Origin: Planococcus sp. (in: firmicutes)
GTDB lineage: Bacteria; Bacillota; Bacilli; Bacillales_A; Planococcaceae
Reading direction: 5' to 3'
DNA length: 5,870 nt
NCBI GenBank assembly: GCA_030147455.1
Contig: JASKZU010000287.1
Location: 1 to 5,870 of the forward strand
Shown here: positions 5,367-5,870 of the stretch, one piece after another
Layout of the letters: each line of letters opens with the position of its first letter
How positions within the stretch are numbered: the stretch's first letter is position 1
The notes under the pieces: generated by a model
Databases searched by the model: none
The model's input: only the letters and a program-made list of their open reading frames with translations
Told to the model about the DNA's origin: nothing
Program-made: the position numbers and the translations under genes

Positions 5367-5870
5367 TCAGCTGCGCAATTGACGGTATTCTTCCAGCACC
5401 TGGTGGCCGCTCCAGACCGGTTTGGCCCCTTCAGAAATTAGTTTATGAGGGCCGCCGGAAAGCGGTGAAAAGATGTCTCCTGGAACAGCAAAGATATCTT
5501 TTCCGTGATCCAGCGCATGTTCAATTGTGCTCAACGTCCCGCTTTTCACTTCTGCCTGGGTAACAATCACGCCTTTTGATAATCCGCTGATGATACGGTT
5601 GCGCATTGGAAAATTCCACTTTCGGGGCGTCATGTAAGGAGGATATTCAGTCAGCAGCAAATGGGTTTCTTCTATTAAAGAATAAAGTTCTTCATTGGCT
5701 TTTGGATAGCGGTATAAAAACCCGCTGCCAATAACCGCAATGGTTTTTCCACCGCGTTCGATAGCTTCGCGGTGCGCCATGGCATCCGCACCTTTCGCCA
5801 ATCCGCTAACGATCACGAAGCCTTCTGCAATCAGCGGGGGAATCAATTGCTTGATCGCTTGAGACGAGTA
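5367..5870 (-). CDS. dprA: DprA/Smf, DNA-processing protein (C-terminal 167 residues; cut by window edge)
   Basis: DprA protects incoming single-stranded DNA during natural transformation and loads RecA on it; the gene is also widespread in bacteria not known to be competent. The frame is open to base 5870 and its first residues, YSSQAIKQL, are internal to the Rossmann-like domain, so the true start is outside; a TTG at 5846 is not the start. Numbering from the edge: SGLAKGAD at 22-29, the ERGGKTIAVIGSG strand-loop at 38-50, FPMRNRIISGLS at 87-98, KSGTLSTIEHAL at 109-120, and DIFAVPGDI at 125-133 followed by HKLISEGAKPV (142-152). The protein ends 15 residues after this block, with no winged-helix DprA C-terminal domain, like the short Bacillus form. 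In the usual VVVEA motif before KSG this protein reads IVTQA (102-106), with Gln for the common Glu. It lies upstream of topA as in B. subtilis. Confidence 0.93.
   Translation of the reverse strand, partial: YSSQAIKQLIPPLIAEGFVIVSGLAKGADAMAHREAIERGGKTIAVIGSGFLYRYPKANEELYSLIEETHLLLTEYPPYMTPRKWNFPMRNRIISGLSKGVIVTQAEVKSGTLSTIEHALDHGKDIFAVPGDIFSPLSGGPHKLISEGAKPVWSGHQVLEEYRQLRS

Overview
This window is a conserved housekeeping cluster of a low-to-mid GC Gram-positive bacterium of the order Bacillales. All genes lie on the minus strand, so transcription runs from high to low coordinates. In transcription order they are dprA (3' part only), topA, trmFO, xerC (codV), hslV (clpQ/codW) and hslU (clpY/codX, 5' part only). 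This is the order known from Bacillus subtilis, where codY follows hslU; codY would lie beyond base 1 and is not seen. The proteins look very close to their Bacillus counterparts, and the folate-dependent TrmFO also fits Firmicutes. The base composition is richer in GC than in B. subtilis, so a Planococcaceae-like genus is possible, but that is a guess.

Layout. Bases 5367-5870 hold the end of dprA, a DNA-uptake and recombination mediator. A 108-base gap follows (5259-5366) with a candidate promoter and a strong ribosome binding site for topA, the type IA topoisomerase (3189-5258). trmFO (tRNA m5U54 methyltransferase, 1860-3170) follows topA after 18 bases and probably shares its transcript. 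Just after the trmFO stop codon lies a hairpin with a T-run, and overlapping it is a good sigma-A-type promoter. The next unit, xerC-hslV-hslU, therefore appears to be expressed separately from topA-trmFO. xerC (898-1791) is followed by hslV (335-880) after 17 bases, and hslV overlaps hslU (1-338) by a few bases, as expected for translational coupling.

How the genes relate. DprA, TopA and XerC act on DNA (recombination/transformation, supercoiling, and chromosome dimer resolution). TrmFO modifies tRNA. HslV and HslU form one ATP-dependent protease: the peptidase and its AAA+ unfoldase. The cluster is a conserved neighbourhood rather than a single pathway.

No mobile element, CRISPR array, RNA gene or unknown gene is visible, and no stretch over 300 bases lacks a gene. 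I do not see an undescribed system. The points most worth a second look are the interleaved terminator/promoter between trmFO and xerC, and the N-terminus of HslV, which places six residues ahead of the expected catalytic threonine.
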